NCBI GenBank assembly: GCA_009792885.1
Contig: WMCF01000032.1
Coordinates: 7,018,331 to 7,082,330, forward strand
From: Eremophila alpestris peregrina
Taxonomy: Eukaryota; Chordata; Aves; Passeriformes; Alaudidae
Direction: 5' to 3'
Length of the DNA: 64,000 bases
The notes under the pieces are model-generated. The model saw nothing but the letters and a program-made list of their open reading frames with translations, searched no databases and was not told the origin of the DNA. Every line of letters begins with the position of its first letter. Position 1 is the stretch's first letter. Shown here in pieces: positions 46,801 through 56,167 of the stretch. Both the position numbers and the translations under genes were made by a program.

Positions 46801-49800
46801 TCTGGATTACACGGAGGAACATCAGGCTTGACAGGGGTGTTTTCTGACTGTTCGGCTTAGCGGTGTCATGGACAATTTTAATCAGATTTAAATAGTGGCA
46901 AACATCACAGGCTTAATGGATTTCGGCTTTATTATTGGGGCTTTGCTTGGAAGCAATTTGGATTTTCAGCTGTGAGCCACCAATGCGAGTGTAGTCACGA
47001 TTAAGTGGGGCTGGAAACCCCGGGATGGACTTTGCATTTCAAGTGCCTGTGTGGGGGGACAGACCTCGTCTTCTTTCTGTCAGCCTCGGGATCTCCATGT
47101 GAGGTTAAGCTCAGCCTCATGATCCTTCCACAGAAATAATTTGGCTCGTTTCTCCATATTGATCTGAGCATTTGGGGAGCACCTTTTTTCCCCCATTACA
47201 AAATCAAGATGAGAATATCTTTTTGCAGCCATTTGGGGGGTTGGTTTTCCATGCTTGGCTTCAGCCTTGAAGTTGTTCTTCACATGATCTAAAACGATCT
47301 CTGTCCTCTGCTTGAGGTGTTGTGGGTTGCTCTTCCTGACCTTCCCATGGTGAGGCTTTGTTTGGTCTCTGCTGTGCCAGTTTGGGGTGATTTAGAGGGA
47401 AATCAGTCCCCGAGGGCACTGACACCTGTATTTCTGCAGAGATGTGGTCCTGCCTCCAGACTGAGTCTTTTGAGGGAGAAGATGCTGTGGAAGAAATCAA
47501 TATTGACTGTGGTTTTGTAAAACAGTGTTGAGTTTTAGAGGACTGGATCTGACCATCAGAGGCAAGTTGCCATTTCAGGACCCTGGTGGTCATTGAGGTC
47601 CTGTCAAGAGCTTGGTGCTCTGGGCTCTGCATGAGCAGAAAAATGAGGAGAAAGGGAACATCAGTCATTGCAAGTTCCCCTTTTATCAGCAAAGGGAAGT
47701 TCGTGCTCTCTGGTGTTTTCTGTGCCACCTCACACCGCTAGCTGAGGTTTCATCCTTCCAGCTCTGAGCTGAGCATTAGTGAAGATGTTTTCCCTCAGAA
47801 GGCCGAGGAGATGTCTGCACAACGTTATCTGAATCATCCACTAAATCCTGGCTCTCTGTCTGCTGTAGCCATTCAAGCGCTAATTGCCTTTGATTAAGGC
47901 AATCGTTTGCAGAGCGGGTGGGTTAATTGGGTATTGTGGAAGCAATCAATCTCATCAGCCGCTTGCATCCATGGCTGAGGTGGCGATGCGGTGGGACAAT
48001 AATTGTTTTATGAGCTCCTGGAAGGCAGCAGAGGCAGACTGGATGACAACAGGAAACCCTTCTCTGCGAAATGGCCTTTAGGAAAGGTAATTCGGATGCT
48101 GAGTGCTCGTTAAGAGAGGGCTGATTGATTGGGAGCTGGGAAATTCTGCGCCTCTAAAAAGTGCAGAAGAAAACGGTGTGGGTGTCGGGGTGCTGCACTT
48201 GGGAGCTCTTGGGCTCTCTGGCCTGGCTGGATGAGATGTGAAGAGGATGTGGTGTGCTAAATGGGGAGAACAAGCTGTCTTCAGGGGAGGTGAAGGGAGA
48301 TCCTTCCCCTCTCAGCCTGATGTGAGCTGAGACACGCCAGGCACCCACCTGGCATCAGTGTCAGGGGGATCACTGAGCACTGATCCGGGTTTGCTGCGTG
48401 CTGAGGATGCAATTCCCAAACAACTGAACTGTGCAGGGGCAGCAGCAGTGGCTCCTCACCCGGTCAGTGCAGGAGGATTCCCAGGGGAAGGATTTAGATC
48501 TCATCATCAAACCCTCCCAGATCCCTCCTGAGGCATCTCCAGCATGGCTGAGCCTGCACTGCTCAGTGTGGGACCCGCAGGAAATGCTTTATCCAGAGGT
48601 GGCTGCAGAGTTATTGCAGGGAAGTTCTGAGCTCCTCAGCACAGCTGGCAAACAGGGAAAAAAACCCAAAAACAAAAAACAAAACAAAAAAAAAACAGGC
48701 AAAAAATGTGCTGGTGCTGTGCAGGGGAGCAGAAAGCTCTGAAGGGTTTGAGGACCTGGACCCTGCTTGCATCTGGAGGATCTGGGCAAAGAGTGGTGTT
48801 TTCATTTCGTGAGCAAACTTAGTGTTCCTTGGTTTCTGAATTTTATTAGAATGGAAATTCTTAAGGTATGCAAATGGAAGTCATTGAAATGTCTTGCTTT
48901 TGATGGTGGCTACAGGAAGAAATGTTACAACTTAAACAGTCCCAACCAAACCATTCACACTGACATGGCAAGAGGTGCACAATCGTTTTACAACCCTGTT
49001 CAAAGTCCAGTCTGTAAGGAATATATAGAATATACCACCTTCTCCATCCTGCCCTCTCACTGTGGACAGTGGTTTTTATTTCAGAGGGAATGTCCTTCAG
49101 ACTCTTTGTTTAAAGAGGAGCTTGTAACACGGGCTCAGAGGTGATGTGTGCTGTCACTCAGCTGCTCCAGATAATTGTGCAGCTCCTCAACCTCTCAGAA
49201 AAGGTGGGCACACCATGGCCAGTGAGTGCCTATCCCCTGTCCTGCCCTAATTAACACCTGACAGTGCTAATAGAGCAGAGTGCTCAGCTTTGGCACTCAG
49301 GGTGATGATTTACACCTGCAATTTTAGCAGCAGAGTGAGGGAGTTGGGTTTGAATCTCCTCCAGAGCTCTGAATTGGGGTCAATGCACTTTAACTGCTGA
49401 GAGGAAGGAGAAATGGCTTCTGGAGGAGGAGGAGCCCTGCCTGAACTCCAGGAAAATGTGATTATCTTGGATTACATGCACAAGTACATTTTTTTCTCTT
49501 ATTCAGCCCCCCAAGGTTTGTCTTGCAGTGAGACAAGAAGGTAAGAAATCACACAGTGGTGCATTTGTGTGCTGTTGGATGCACTCAGCTTTCTTCTAAA
49601 AGCCTGGGACAAGACCTGGTTTCACCACAGCCCTAGAAACATCATGGGAACAAGCAGTTCTGTTGCCTCTTCCCAGGTGAAACTGTGAAATAAGGAGCCA
49701 AAGAAACCAAAGATCAGATGTGGTTTTAATTCCCAGTTGACAATGCCTTACTCAGGATGACAGAAGCAAAGTCCATGCATGATGGTTTTTGCAAGCCACT

Positions 49801-52800
49801 GGATCTGATTGCCCTCCTTGCAGGGAGGGTTTTTTTATTCTCTGAGAACAAAGGGTAAAACTGAGCAGTAATTTTGGGTACTTCCTGTAATCCACATTCT
49901 CAGAGACCAAACCCCCCATCATTCACTGAGCTCTGTAGCAGCTTTCTGAGGTGGGGAAGTAGCAATGTCCCTCTCCTTTAAAATGGGGAACTTGAACCCG
50001 ATGCTGGTACAAGTCAGATGGAAAGATGGTGGCTGCAGCAGATGTCCTTGATATAAAATCATCTCCCTTGCTTCCTCTGCAGCCTCCCAGGCAGGGGAGG
50101 GCTGGGCTACCCTGGAGCACCCAGTGGGTGCTGCCACTTTTATGTGCCTGCAGGAGCTGCACCCTCCTGAGCTGGCACAAGGCCATGCACAGTCTTCTTT
50201 TCACTCAACCAACTCTGTTTCCCTTGCCTTTAGAGTTTTATCTGCGGGGATGAAGTGGGTGTGGAAGTGACAGTTCCTCACTTTACCTTGGGGAGCCACA
50301 TCATGGGTCAGAAACACCCGTGTGGGCTGTGGGGTTGTATTGTGTGTCATTTGCTGGTGAACTTTGACACAACTGCTTGGTGGGGCTTTTGCTTGTGCCC
50401 CAGGCTTGTGCCAGAGCAGCCTGCAAAAGCAAGGGATCGATTTTGCTCCTTGGCAGGTGGCAGAAGGGATGCAGGGAGTGTGACAGCAGCAGTGTCAGTG
50501 GTGTTTCTTCAGCAGCTCTTCCCCAGGCAGTGCTGTCTGCAGTCCTGGCTGGGTGCTGGGGGTCACTGGGATGATGGCAGGGGGTTGCAGAGGAAGTGAC
50601 CATGGTGGTGACACGAGGCTGTGTGGTCCAACACCAGCAGGTGTTGCAGGGCTTGCTCAGCTCCAGTCTAAGCAGAACAGCCCTCACAGAATCACAGAAA
50701 GGTTTGGGTTGGAAAGGACCTTAAAGAACATCCCATTTCACCCTGCCATGGGCAGGGACACCTTCCACTATCCCAGGTTGCTCCAAACCCTGTCCAACCT
50801 GGCCTTGGACCCTTCCAAGGAAGCAGCCACAGCTTCTCTGGGCACCCTGTGCCAGGGCCACCCCACCCCTGAATGTGACCAGGTGCCTCTAAATATTAAA
50901 CTGTTGCTAAGACAGTGCAGCACATGGGACAAGGAAAAGAGGGTTTATTTTCTGTCTCCAATGCCCTTCAGTGTGAGATCTGTTCCCTGTTCAGCCTCGT
51001 GCAGATTTGTGTCTCAGCACCTTCCCTGGCTGTTCTCACAACCCTTCAGAGCAGGGCTTTGAGGACACAGCTTGCTGACAAGCAGTTTGCCTGGGGAGCC
51101 TCTGTGGGTTCATGTTGGGTTCAAGTGCTGCTCACAGTGCTTTGCACTGATGGGTGTTGACAGGGGTTCAGGTTTGGGCAGAGCAGAGGAGCAGCTCCTG
51201 AGGATGCAGCCCTGAAGGGAAGAAAAAAGGAAAAGCAAAGAAGCAAACAAAAATCTGTACCCAAGTGCACTGAGATCAACAGCTGGCTTTGTCAGAGCAG
51301 CCAGGAGCTCCTTTGCTGAAGTGATTGGCCTGGGAAGAGCCAAATGTGAGCCACAGAATGGGATAACACTTGGATGTGTTGGGTTTTTTGTAATTCTTCC
51401 TTGAAGTGGAATTTGGATCCTGTGAATTAATTAACACAAGAGGTTGGAAAGAGAACATCAAAATGATGAAATGTCCAATGTAAGAGGGCGGGTGGGTTCT
51501 TCTCTTTCTGACGCCACCAGTGCCCTCCAAAGGGGCTTTTTGCTAGGAAAGTTCCTTGCCAGCCCATAGTGGGACAGGGTTGAGCTGATGGACTGAATGA
51601 GCTGGGTCTGCTCCTGGCTTTGGGGAAGATTCTCCCAAGCTGGATAGATGGACCAGAATAAAAAATTAACCTTGTCATTCCTCCTGATGCATCCAGTGTT
51701 GTTGCCCTGGGATGCTGGACTGGGGCACACAGGTAATGATGCTCTGGTGGGCTGGATCTCTTCTGCACTGCAGGGATGGAGAGGGCTCAGAGGTGGAAGG
51801 ATTAGGGGGACAGTGGTGTCATCCCCCAGTGCTGGCTGTGGGATCAATGAGGGTTTGGACCATCCCATCTGCATCTCTGGGCAGTGACAGGGTGGGTTTG
51901 TGGGAGTGCAGGCAGTGGGGGCTGCTGGGTCCCACGGGGACAGAGGGGCACCCTCTGCCTGTGCTGGCTCACCCCAGGGCTGAGCTGTAAATCATGCAGG
52001 CAGTCACTCCTCGGGTGTCAGAGTGCAGATATCTGAAGCACAAGCTCTTGGAAAAGAAGGAGAGCAGAGTGAGAAGGGCAGATCTGAAGGAGAAAGCCTG
52101 TTCAATTCATGTCCTCAGCAGAAGAGCCACACACTTGGTTTGCTTAGTTCTGAAGCCCGAGTTCTTTTCTTTATCCCAACTCTCTTTTGAAATACAGCAC
52201 TTAATGCCTGCTTCTCAGCCCTTCCTTTCTGCTGCAGGGTACCGAGAAGGATTTCTGTGGAAGAGAGGACGTGACAATGGGCAGTTCTTGAGCCGAAAAT
52301 TCGTGTTGTCAGAGAGGGAAGGTGCTCTGAAGTACTTCAACAAAAACGATGTGAGTACCTGTGTGCAGATGGGATCACAGCTGTGAGAGCATCCTGGAAC
52401 ACGCAGCTCCCAGGGCACCAGTTTATTTACACAATTTCCAGCTGCTCCAGGACAAGAGCACCAGGCTCAGCTCTAAACCCTCCCTTTAGTGGGGTTTGCT
52501 TTTGCTCCTCCACCACAGTCATGGAGAGATGCTCCCCAGGCCCTGTCACACATCCCTGCCTTGCCCAGGTGAGCTGCTTTCTGCTTTGGAAGCCACTTCC
52601 CAGGTGTTTGCTCACTCAGCTGTGCTTTCCAGGCAAAAGAACCCAAAGCAATTATGAAGATCGAGCACCTGAATGCCACTTTCCAGCCCGCCAAGATTGG
52701 GAACCCCCACGGGCTGCAGATCACCTACCTGAAGGACAACAGCACAAGGAACATCTTTGTCTATCACGAAGATGGCAAGGTGAGGCTGTGGGGAGGTTTG

Positions 52801-55800
52801 GGTTGTGCTCCTGGGGGGGCTGGTGCTGCTCAGAGCCAGCCTGTGGCACACCAGGCTCTAACTGAGCTGGAATCACCTGGAGGGTGGAAGGATGCACAGG
52901 CAGCTTTGAGAGTGTTGGTCGTGTCCTTTCAAGCACAAAGGGTGGCAAACTGTGTTCTGAGTAAACGTGCAAATGGAAGGGTTTGGAAATTTCTTGCAAC
53001 TTGGAGGGAAAAAAAAAAAAAAAAAGGAGATTTTTGCCAAGGAACAGAGAAGTGCCAGAGCTTTTTTGAGTTCAGTATCACTGTGGCTGTCCCTAAAGGA
53101 CTCAGACACAGCTGATGGACTGGCATGCAAACATTAAGGGATGTTTAGCTACTCTTTTAGCAAAACATTGAAGTAAGTCTCTGAAATTTGGGTGGGATGC
53201 AGGTGCTGCTCAGGGGTCCTGCTGGAGGGGGACAGGGGTGGGTGGGCACAGCCCAGCCGTGTTTATAGGGTCAGGTGAATATTTCCAGTGCTCTTTTGGG
53301 GCTGGTTTTGCCAGTTCAGGGATGTTTAAATCCTCCCCTCTGCAGAAAGCCCCTCGGGGCTCACTGGAAGCTGCAGAGCAGCAGCTGAATGTTCCACATC
53401 CCTCACTTTTTTTTTGCTGTATTCTGTGTTTTTTAGGATTGCTGCCACAATGTGCTCTCTCACTGGTGCCAGAGTGATGGGAGAGACAAAACACAGCGGG
53501 ATCAGGTGATTTTGTGTGCAGGCTGCATTCCTCACTCTGCTTTTCTTCCTCATTATTAGGAAATAGTGGATTGGTTCAATGCCATCCGGGCAGCACGTTT
53601 CCATTACTTACAAGTGGCATTCCCTGGAGCCAGTGACTCTGATGTGAGTGTTCCTGCAGCCTTGGTTGGGTGGGGTTTGGTGGGTTTTTTTTCCTCTTCT
53701 CTCTCATTTTTATCATCCTGCTAACGAGCTGGAAGGCTTGGGGAGTGCTCCATCCTTCTGCAATCACCGGGCTGTGGTGGGATGCTGAACCCATGTGCAG
53801 CTCCTGCTCCCAAAACCCAGCCTGGGACCCTCAGGGGCTGTGGGAGGAAGCCCAGCACTGCCAGGAGCCCTGAGCATTGGCTCTCACAGGGTGCTGCTGC
53901 AACAACAAAAGCCAAAACAAGGGCTGGAAGGCAGCACAGGTGAGGGCAGCACAGGTGAGGGCAGCAGGATGGCAGTGCCCTGCCTGAGCTCTCCCCTGCA
54001 GGTCAGTGCAGCCTGCCTTATAAATGCCAGGCTTATAAATGTGTGTTTTCCGGGTGCTGGAGCTGCTGATTGTGTTACCCTGAGCTAATGCAATTGCAGA
54101 GGCTGCTCTGCCAGCCAGGGCTGGGTGCTGCTGCTGGGCTGGAACGTCACCGTGGTGGGGCTGGCTGATTGCTCCCTGCTGCCTCCTTGGCTGTAGATTT
54201 GGAAATCTAATCGCATTTCCTGCCTCCTGCCAATTATCTGGGAGGGGTCCAGTCGTGGTTCTGTGCAGGGTGGCTCTGTCCCTGGCTGCCCTGCACCCTG
54301 AGGAGTTTGGCAGCTTCTCCTGGAGGCTGCTGGCTGTGCTGGGGAGCTGCTCCAAGGTGTTTCATGGTTGTTCCCTCCTCTTGTGGGTGCTGCAGAGGAG
54401 AAGGACTGGAGCTCTGAGGCAGAGCCGTGGGGTGGGCTCAGGGCTGGGGGCCAGCTCAGTGTGGGTTTTCCTTCCAGTGCCCCCCAGTCCCCTCCATCTG
54501 ACTCTGCTCTTTTCTCTCCTCTTTGCCTGCTCCAGCTGGTGCCAAAGCTTTCTAGAAACTACCTGAAGGAAGGATACATGGAGAAAACAGGGCCAAAGGT
54601 AGGATATATGAAGCATTTTTCAGTCCCTCCAAACATGAGGGGAGGGACAAACCCCTTGCTCTGTGTGTCCCCAAGAAGGAGCTGCTGGTGGGACAAACCA
54701 ACCCTTGCCAGAGAGGCAAAGCTGTAACTGTGAATGTGCTTAATGCACATTTTCCTCACCTGGGAGCAAACATTAAGAAAATCCCAGTCTGCATCACAAT
54801 CCCAATTACTCTTCCTGGTACAGCTGGCCCAGACCCTGGCTGTGGTGGCTCGTGATGGCCCAGGAGCTGTCTGTTCCCAACTCCCCCAGCCCATCAGGCT
54901 CCTCCAGGTGCTTTGGGACTCCTGGGCCATGTGTGGTTAGGGAGAAGCTGTTTCAGTGTGTGATCTGGCGTTTTTTTTTGACTCTTCAGCAAACAGAGGG
55001 GTTCAAGAAGCGATGGTTCACCATGGATGACCGACGGCTCATGTATTTCAAAGATCCCCTGGTAAGATGAAGCTGCTTGGGCTGCCTGTTGGGAATTATC
55101 TGCAATATTACTACTAACAATAAGAGTAATAGCAGTAATAATTACAGTGATGATCTGCAGTGAAGTGCAGGCTGGTGGGACACAAGAGGGCACAATGCTG
55201 TCACTGCTTGGTGGCTCTGCCTGCTGTCCAGTGTGCATAAATACAAAAAACTCTTTAAAAACCCTGTCCAGCAGATATTCTGCATCTGGATCTTGGCTCC
55301 CTGGAGTTGGTGCAGTGTTGTGGGTGCCCCTGGGTGAGGAGCAGGGCTGTGGGTGGTGCTGTTGGGGTTTGGCTGCTGCAGGACGAGCTGTCCTGGCTGC
55401 TCAGAATGCAGAGCTGCCTCCACTCTCACCCCCTGCCTGATTGCTCTGCTGTCTCCTAGGATGCCTTTGCCAGAGGGGAGGTTTTTATTGGGAGCAAGGA
55501 GAACAGCTACAAGGTGCTGGAGGGGCTGCCACCCTCCACGCAGGGGAACCACTGGCAGCACGGCATCACCATCGTCACCCCCGACCGCAAATTCCTCTTC
55601 GCCTGCGAGACAGAGGACGACCAGCTGGAGTGGATCAGCACCTTCCAGAAGGTGATCAGCAGGCCCATGCTGCCTCAGGAATACGCAGGTGTGCTCCCAG
55701 GGGAGGGCTGGAGGGTGGGATGGCTGCAGGGGGATTGGGGATGCAGGACGTGGATCCCTCCTGTTCTGTGTGAGGCAGCTCTTCACTGCCCAGGGGGATG

Positions 55801-56046
55801 CAAAGGCTGCTTGAGCAGAGAGGGGCTCACTTGGGAGGAGGAGGAGGATGGGATCCTTCCCTCTTCATTGCCTCTGGTGTGATGTCCATGCTGCTGTAAG
55901 GATCATTTGTATGGTTACAGGGGTAATTGAACCAAGGAGCATCAAACAAGGCTGTCATCACCTGCCAGTGCTTATCCTGCTTTAACTTTATTTTCTCTGT
56001 TTTTTTTTTCCTTTCAGTGGAAGCCCATTTCAAACATAAACCTTAG
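13813..56046 (+). CDS. ADAP1: ADAP1 (centaurin-alpha-1), ArfGAP with dual PH domains, complete, 11 exons
   Basis: Eleven exons join in frame into 1128 nt, 375 residues. Residues 1-126 form the ArfGAP domain, with zinc ligands C22, C25, C42, C45 (CX2CX16CX2C) and the arginine finger R50. Residues 131-232 form PH1 and about 253-360 form PH2. R150 and R274 match the human residues (R149, R273) reported as needed for PIP3 or IP4 binding. The protein ends VEAHFKHKP. The family is an Arf6 GAP recruited to the plasma membrane by PI(3,4,5)P3, abundant in neurons. The start at 13813 has a strong context (CCCCCATGG) and gives the conserved MAKER terminus, one residue longer than human near position 7. 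Introns 1, 3 and 4 are 8.8, 7.8 and 20.0 kb; exons 5-11 are clustered. All donors and acceptors are GT-AG. Nothing essential is missing. Identification is certain; ADAP2 is excluded by near-identity to ADAP1 along the length. Confidence 0.97.
16522..16583. repeat. A/C-only low-complexity tract
   Basis: Consists almost only of A runs separated by C or CC, including AAAC repeats. It is the opposite-strand equivalent of the G/T tracts elsewhere in this gene. Confidence 0.85.
17625..17701. repeat. T run followed by G/T-only tract
   Basis: T24 at 17625-17648, then T runs separated by GG to GGGGG blocks. It translates into a spurious F/G-rich ORF that should be ignored. Confidence 0.9.
22651..22781 (+). 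CDS. ADAP1: ADAP1 exon 2
   Basis: Begins with PDWASHS and includes the second zinc ligand pair (CLNC) and the arginine finger in SGIHR. The acceptor is TTGCAG; the donor is GAG|GTACGT. Ends in phase 0 at residue 72. Confidence 0.95.
22782..24219 (+). other. ADAP1: ADAP1 intron 2
   Basis: 1.4 kb, without coding content apart from its flanking exons. It holds an A/C stretch near 23394-23417 and a 49-bp imperfect tandem duplication at 23606-23700. Confidence 0.75.
23606..23700. repeat. 49-bp imperfect tandem duplication
   Basis: The unit starting AAAGGAGGGCTGTCA at 23606 recurs at 23655 with the same order of blocks (AGATAGAA, then TATATATTTA). The second copy grades into TTTA repeats. Confidence 0.75.
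24220..24311 (+). CDS. ADAP1: ADAP1 exon 3
   Basis: Encodes FMASNGNNVAKAKYESKMPP through LDC, the ArfGAP C-terminal half. The acceptor follows a long T-rich tract; the donor is CA|GTAAGT. Confidence 0.95.
24312..32131 (+). other. ADAP1: ADAP1 intron 3
   Basis: 7.8 kb. An A/C tract lies at 26592-26650. The rest is unique-looking sequence with only short chance frames on both strands. No RNA gene or complete transposon was recognised. Confidence 0.7.
26592..26650. repeat. A/C-only low-complexity tract
   Basis: A12 followed by AAAC/AAACC repeats, grading into CAAC-type sequence. Confidence 0.85.
32132..32214 (+). CDS. ADAP1: ADAP1 exon 4
   Basis: Encodes LLREQWIRAKYERKEF and the linker ending EPYSA, joining ArfGAP to PH1. 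The acceptor is TTTTCCAG; the donor is CAG|GTACTG. Confidence 0.95.
37607..37650. repeat. Tandem duplication of a GTGACTTGATGAGGGTG unit
   Basis: Two near-perfect adjacent copies; a local slippage product. Confidence 0.75.
38138..38782. repeat. 645-bp G/T-only low-complexity tract
   Basis: The plus strand is almost exclusively T runs and G runs (GG to GGGGGG), with isolated A or C. There is no fixed period, though TTTTGG and TTGG-like steps recur. The long F/W/G/V-rich frames on the plus strand come from this composition and are not genes. Confidence 0.95.
39083..39101. repeat. T19 homopolymer
   Basis: Uninterrupted run of 19 T in intron 4. Confidence 0.9.
41464..41501. repeat. 21-bp tandem duplication
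   Basis: CTTCTGTCTAATAGGGA occurs at 41464 and again at 41485, offset 21 bases. Confidence 0.85.
41758..41995. repeat. Pyrimidine (TTCTCCTCC)n array with a 120-N gap
   Basis: A 9-bp unit repeats on both sides of N bases 41829-41948, with CTT-rich edges. All bases on the plus strand are pyrimidine. The EEK-repeat and L-repeat frames across it are artefacts. Confidence 0.93.
41829..41948. other. Assembly gap, 120 N
   Basis: Unresolved interior of the polypyrimidine array; the true size is unknown. Confidence 0.99.
46140..46310. promoter_or_regulatory. Candidate enhancer with GATA-type motif cluster
   Basis: Four WGATAA-type sites in about 120 bases: 46180-46185 (-), 46255-46260 (+), 46263-46268 (+), 46292-46297 (-). 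An E-box CAGCTG lies at 46168-46173 with an overlapping TGTGG. The assignment rests on motif density only. Confidence 0.3.
46640..47040. promoter_or_regulatory. Candidate conserved noncoding element
   Basis: A/T-rich homeobox-like words (TTAATCAGATTTAAAT, GATTAAAG, CGATTAAG) sit beside retained CpGs (GGCTTAGCGG, TTTCGGC, CACGATT) in an otherwise CpG-poor intron. The texture resembles conserved noncoding elements, but no alignment was possible. Confidence 0.3.
47760..48090. promoter_or_regulatory. Candidate enhancer with palindrome and TCF/SOX-like motifs
   Basis: A perfect 8-bp inverted repeat (ATTGCCTT at 47883-47890, AAGGCAAT at 47896-47903) brackets TGATT, forming CTTTGATT, a TCF/LEF-like core. 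ACAAT-AATTGT at 47996-48006 forms an inverted SOX-like pair. CpG is retained across the block. Inferred only. Confidence 0.35.
48658..48696. repeat. A/C-only low-complexity tract
   Basis: A runs separated by single or triple C, like those at 16522 and 26592. Confidence 0.85.
50684..50882 (-). mobile_element. CR1 LINE fragment, 3' end, 5'-truncated
   Basis: On the plus strand it begins TCACAGAATCACAGAAAGG, then GGTTTGGGTTGGAAAGGACC, GCCATGGGCAGGGACACCTT, CCAACCTGGCCTTGGAC and CAGCTTCTCTGGGCACCCTG. These are the reverse complement of the well-known avian CR1 3' region, whose tail is ATTCTGTG-like. The element therefore points leftward. About 200 bp remain, far too short for ORF2. Moderate divergence from memory of the consensus suggests an old, inactive copy. 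It lies in ADAP1 intron 4, antisense to the gene. Confidence 0.93.
51994..52237 (+). other. ADAP1: Open frame in intron 4 continuous with ADAP1 exon 5
   Basis: An ATG at 51994 is followed by 82 stop-free codons that run in frame across the exon 5 acceptor into PH1. The upstream part is basic and resembles no domain I know. It would encode an alternative N-terminus lacking the ArfGAP domain if a promoter existed in intron 4. It may be chance. Confidence 0.2.
52238..52350 (+). CDS. ADAP1: ADAP1 exon 5 (PH1 start)
   Basis: Encodes YREGFLWKRGRDNG through KYFNKND. Holds the basic beta1-beta2 phosphoinositide-binding segment with R150. The frame stays open upstream into intron 4 as far as an ATG at 51994. 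Confidence 0.95.
52633..52779 (+). CDS. ADAP1: ADAP1 exon 6 (PH1 middle)
   Basis: 49 codons from AKEPKAIMKIEHL to YHEDGK, in phase 0 at both ends. The acceptor is TTTCCAG; the donor is AAG|GTGAGG. Confidence 0.95.
53560..53643 (+). CDS. ADAP1: ADAP1 exon 7 (PH1 C-terminal helix)
   Basis: 28 codons, EIVDWFNAIRAARFHYLQVA through SDSD, including the conserved PH tryptophan. The acceptor is ATTATTAG; the donor is GAT|GTGAGT. Confidence 0.95.
53930..53968. repeat. 15-bp tandem repeat containing 5' splice-site consensus
   Basis: GGCAGCACAGGTGAG occurs twice in full and then in part. Each full unit contains CAG|GTGAG. Confidence 0.85.
54536..54598 (+). CDS. ADAP1: ADAP1 exon 8
   Basis: 21 codons, LVPKLSRNYLKEGYMEKTGP plus K, covering the interdomain linker and first strand of PH2. 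Confidence 0.95.
54990..55061 (+). CDS. ADAP1: ADAP1 exon 9 (PH2)
   Basis: 24 codons beginning QTEGFKKRWFTMDDRR, containing R274 of the PH2 inositide-binding site. The acceptor is CTTCAG; the donor is CTG|GTAAGA. Confidence 0.95.
55460..55688 (+). CDS. ADAP1: ADAP1 exon 10 (PH2)
   Basis: Largest ADAP1 exon, DAFARGEVFIGSKEN through PMLPQEYA. Completes PH2, including the C-terminal helix tryptophan in LEWISTF. The donor is GCAG|GTGTGC. Confidence 0.95.
56018..56046 (+). CDS. ADAP1: ADAP1 exon 11 and stop
   Basis: Nine codons (V by junction, then EAHFKHKP) and TAG at 56044-56046. The conserved tail confirms this very short last coding segment. Confidence 0.93.
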
Positions 56047-56118
56047 CTGGGACTGGCTGGGCAGACCCTGAGGAGTGAGCTTCTGTTTACAACACAACGT
56101 GGTTTTATTTGAAATGTT

Positions 56119-56167
56119 AAAAAATAATTAATAATAACAGTAATAATAATAATAACAATAATAATAC
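56119..56167. repeat. TAA/AAT microsatellite in the ADAP1 3' UTR
   Basis: Imperfect (TAA)n run starting about 75 bases after the ADAP1 stop codon. Confidence 0.85.

Larger units (their letters stand above)
32215..52237 (+). other. ADAP1: ADAP1 intron 4 (20 kb)
   Basis: The largest intron in the window. Contents are a G/T tract (38138-38782), T19 (39083-39101), a gapped pyrimidine 9-mer array (41758-41995), candidate regulatory blocks (about 46140-46310, 46640-47040, 47760-48090), an A/C tract (48658-48696), a CR1 fragment (50684-50882), and an open frame contiguous with exon 5 (51994-52237). Small slippage duplications lie at 37607-37650 and 41464-41501. No other protein-coding gene is evident. 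Confidence 0.7.
52351..56017 (+). other. ADAP1: ADAP1 introns 5-10
   Basis: Introns of 282, 780, 892, 391, 398 and 329 nt between exons 5 and 11. Intron 6 has A17 at 53009-53025. Intron 7 has a 15-bp tandem repeat carrying two CAG|GTGAG decoy donors (53930-53968). Intron 9 has TAA-like repeats near 55100-55145. Nothing else is recognised. Confidence 0.85.
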
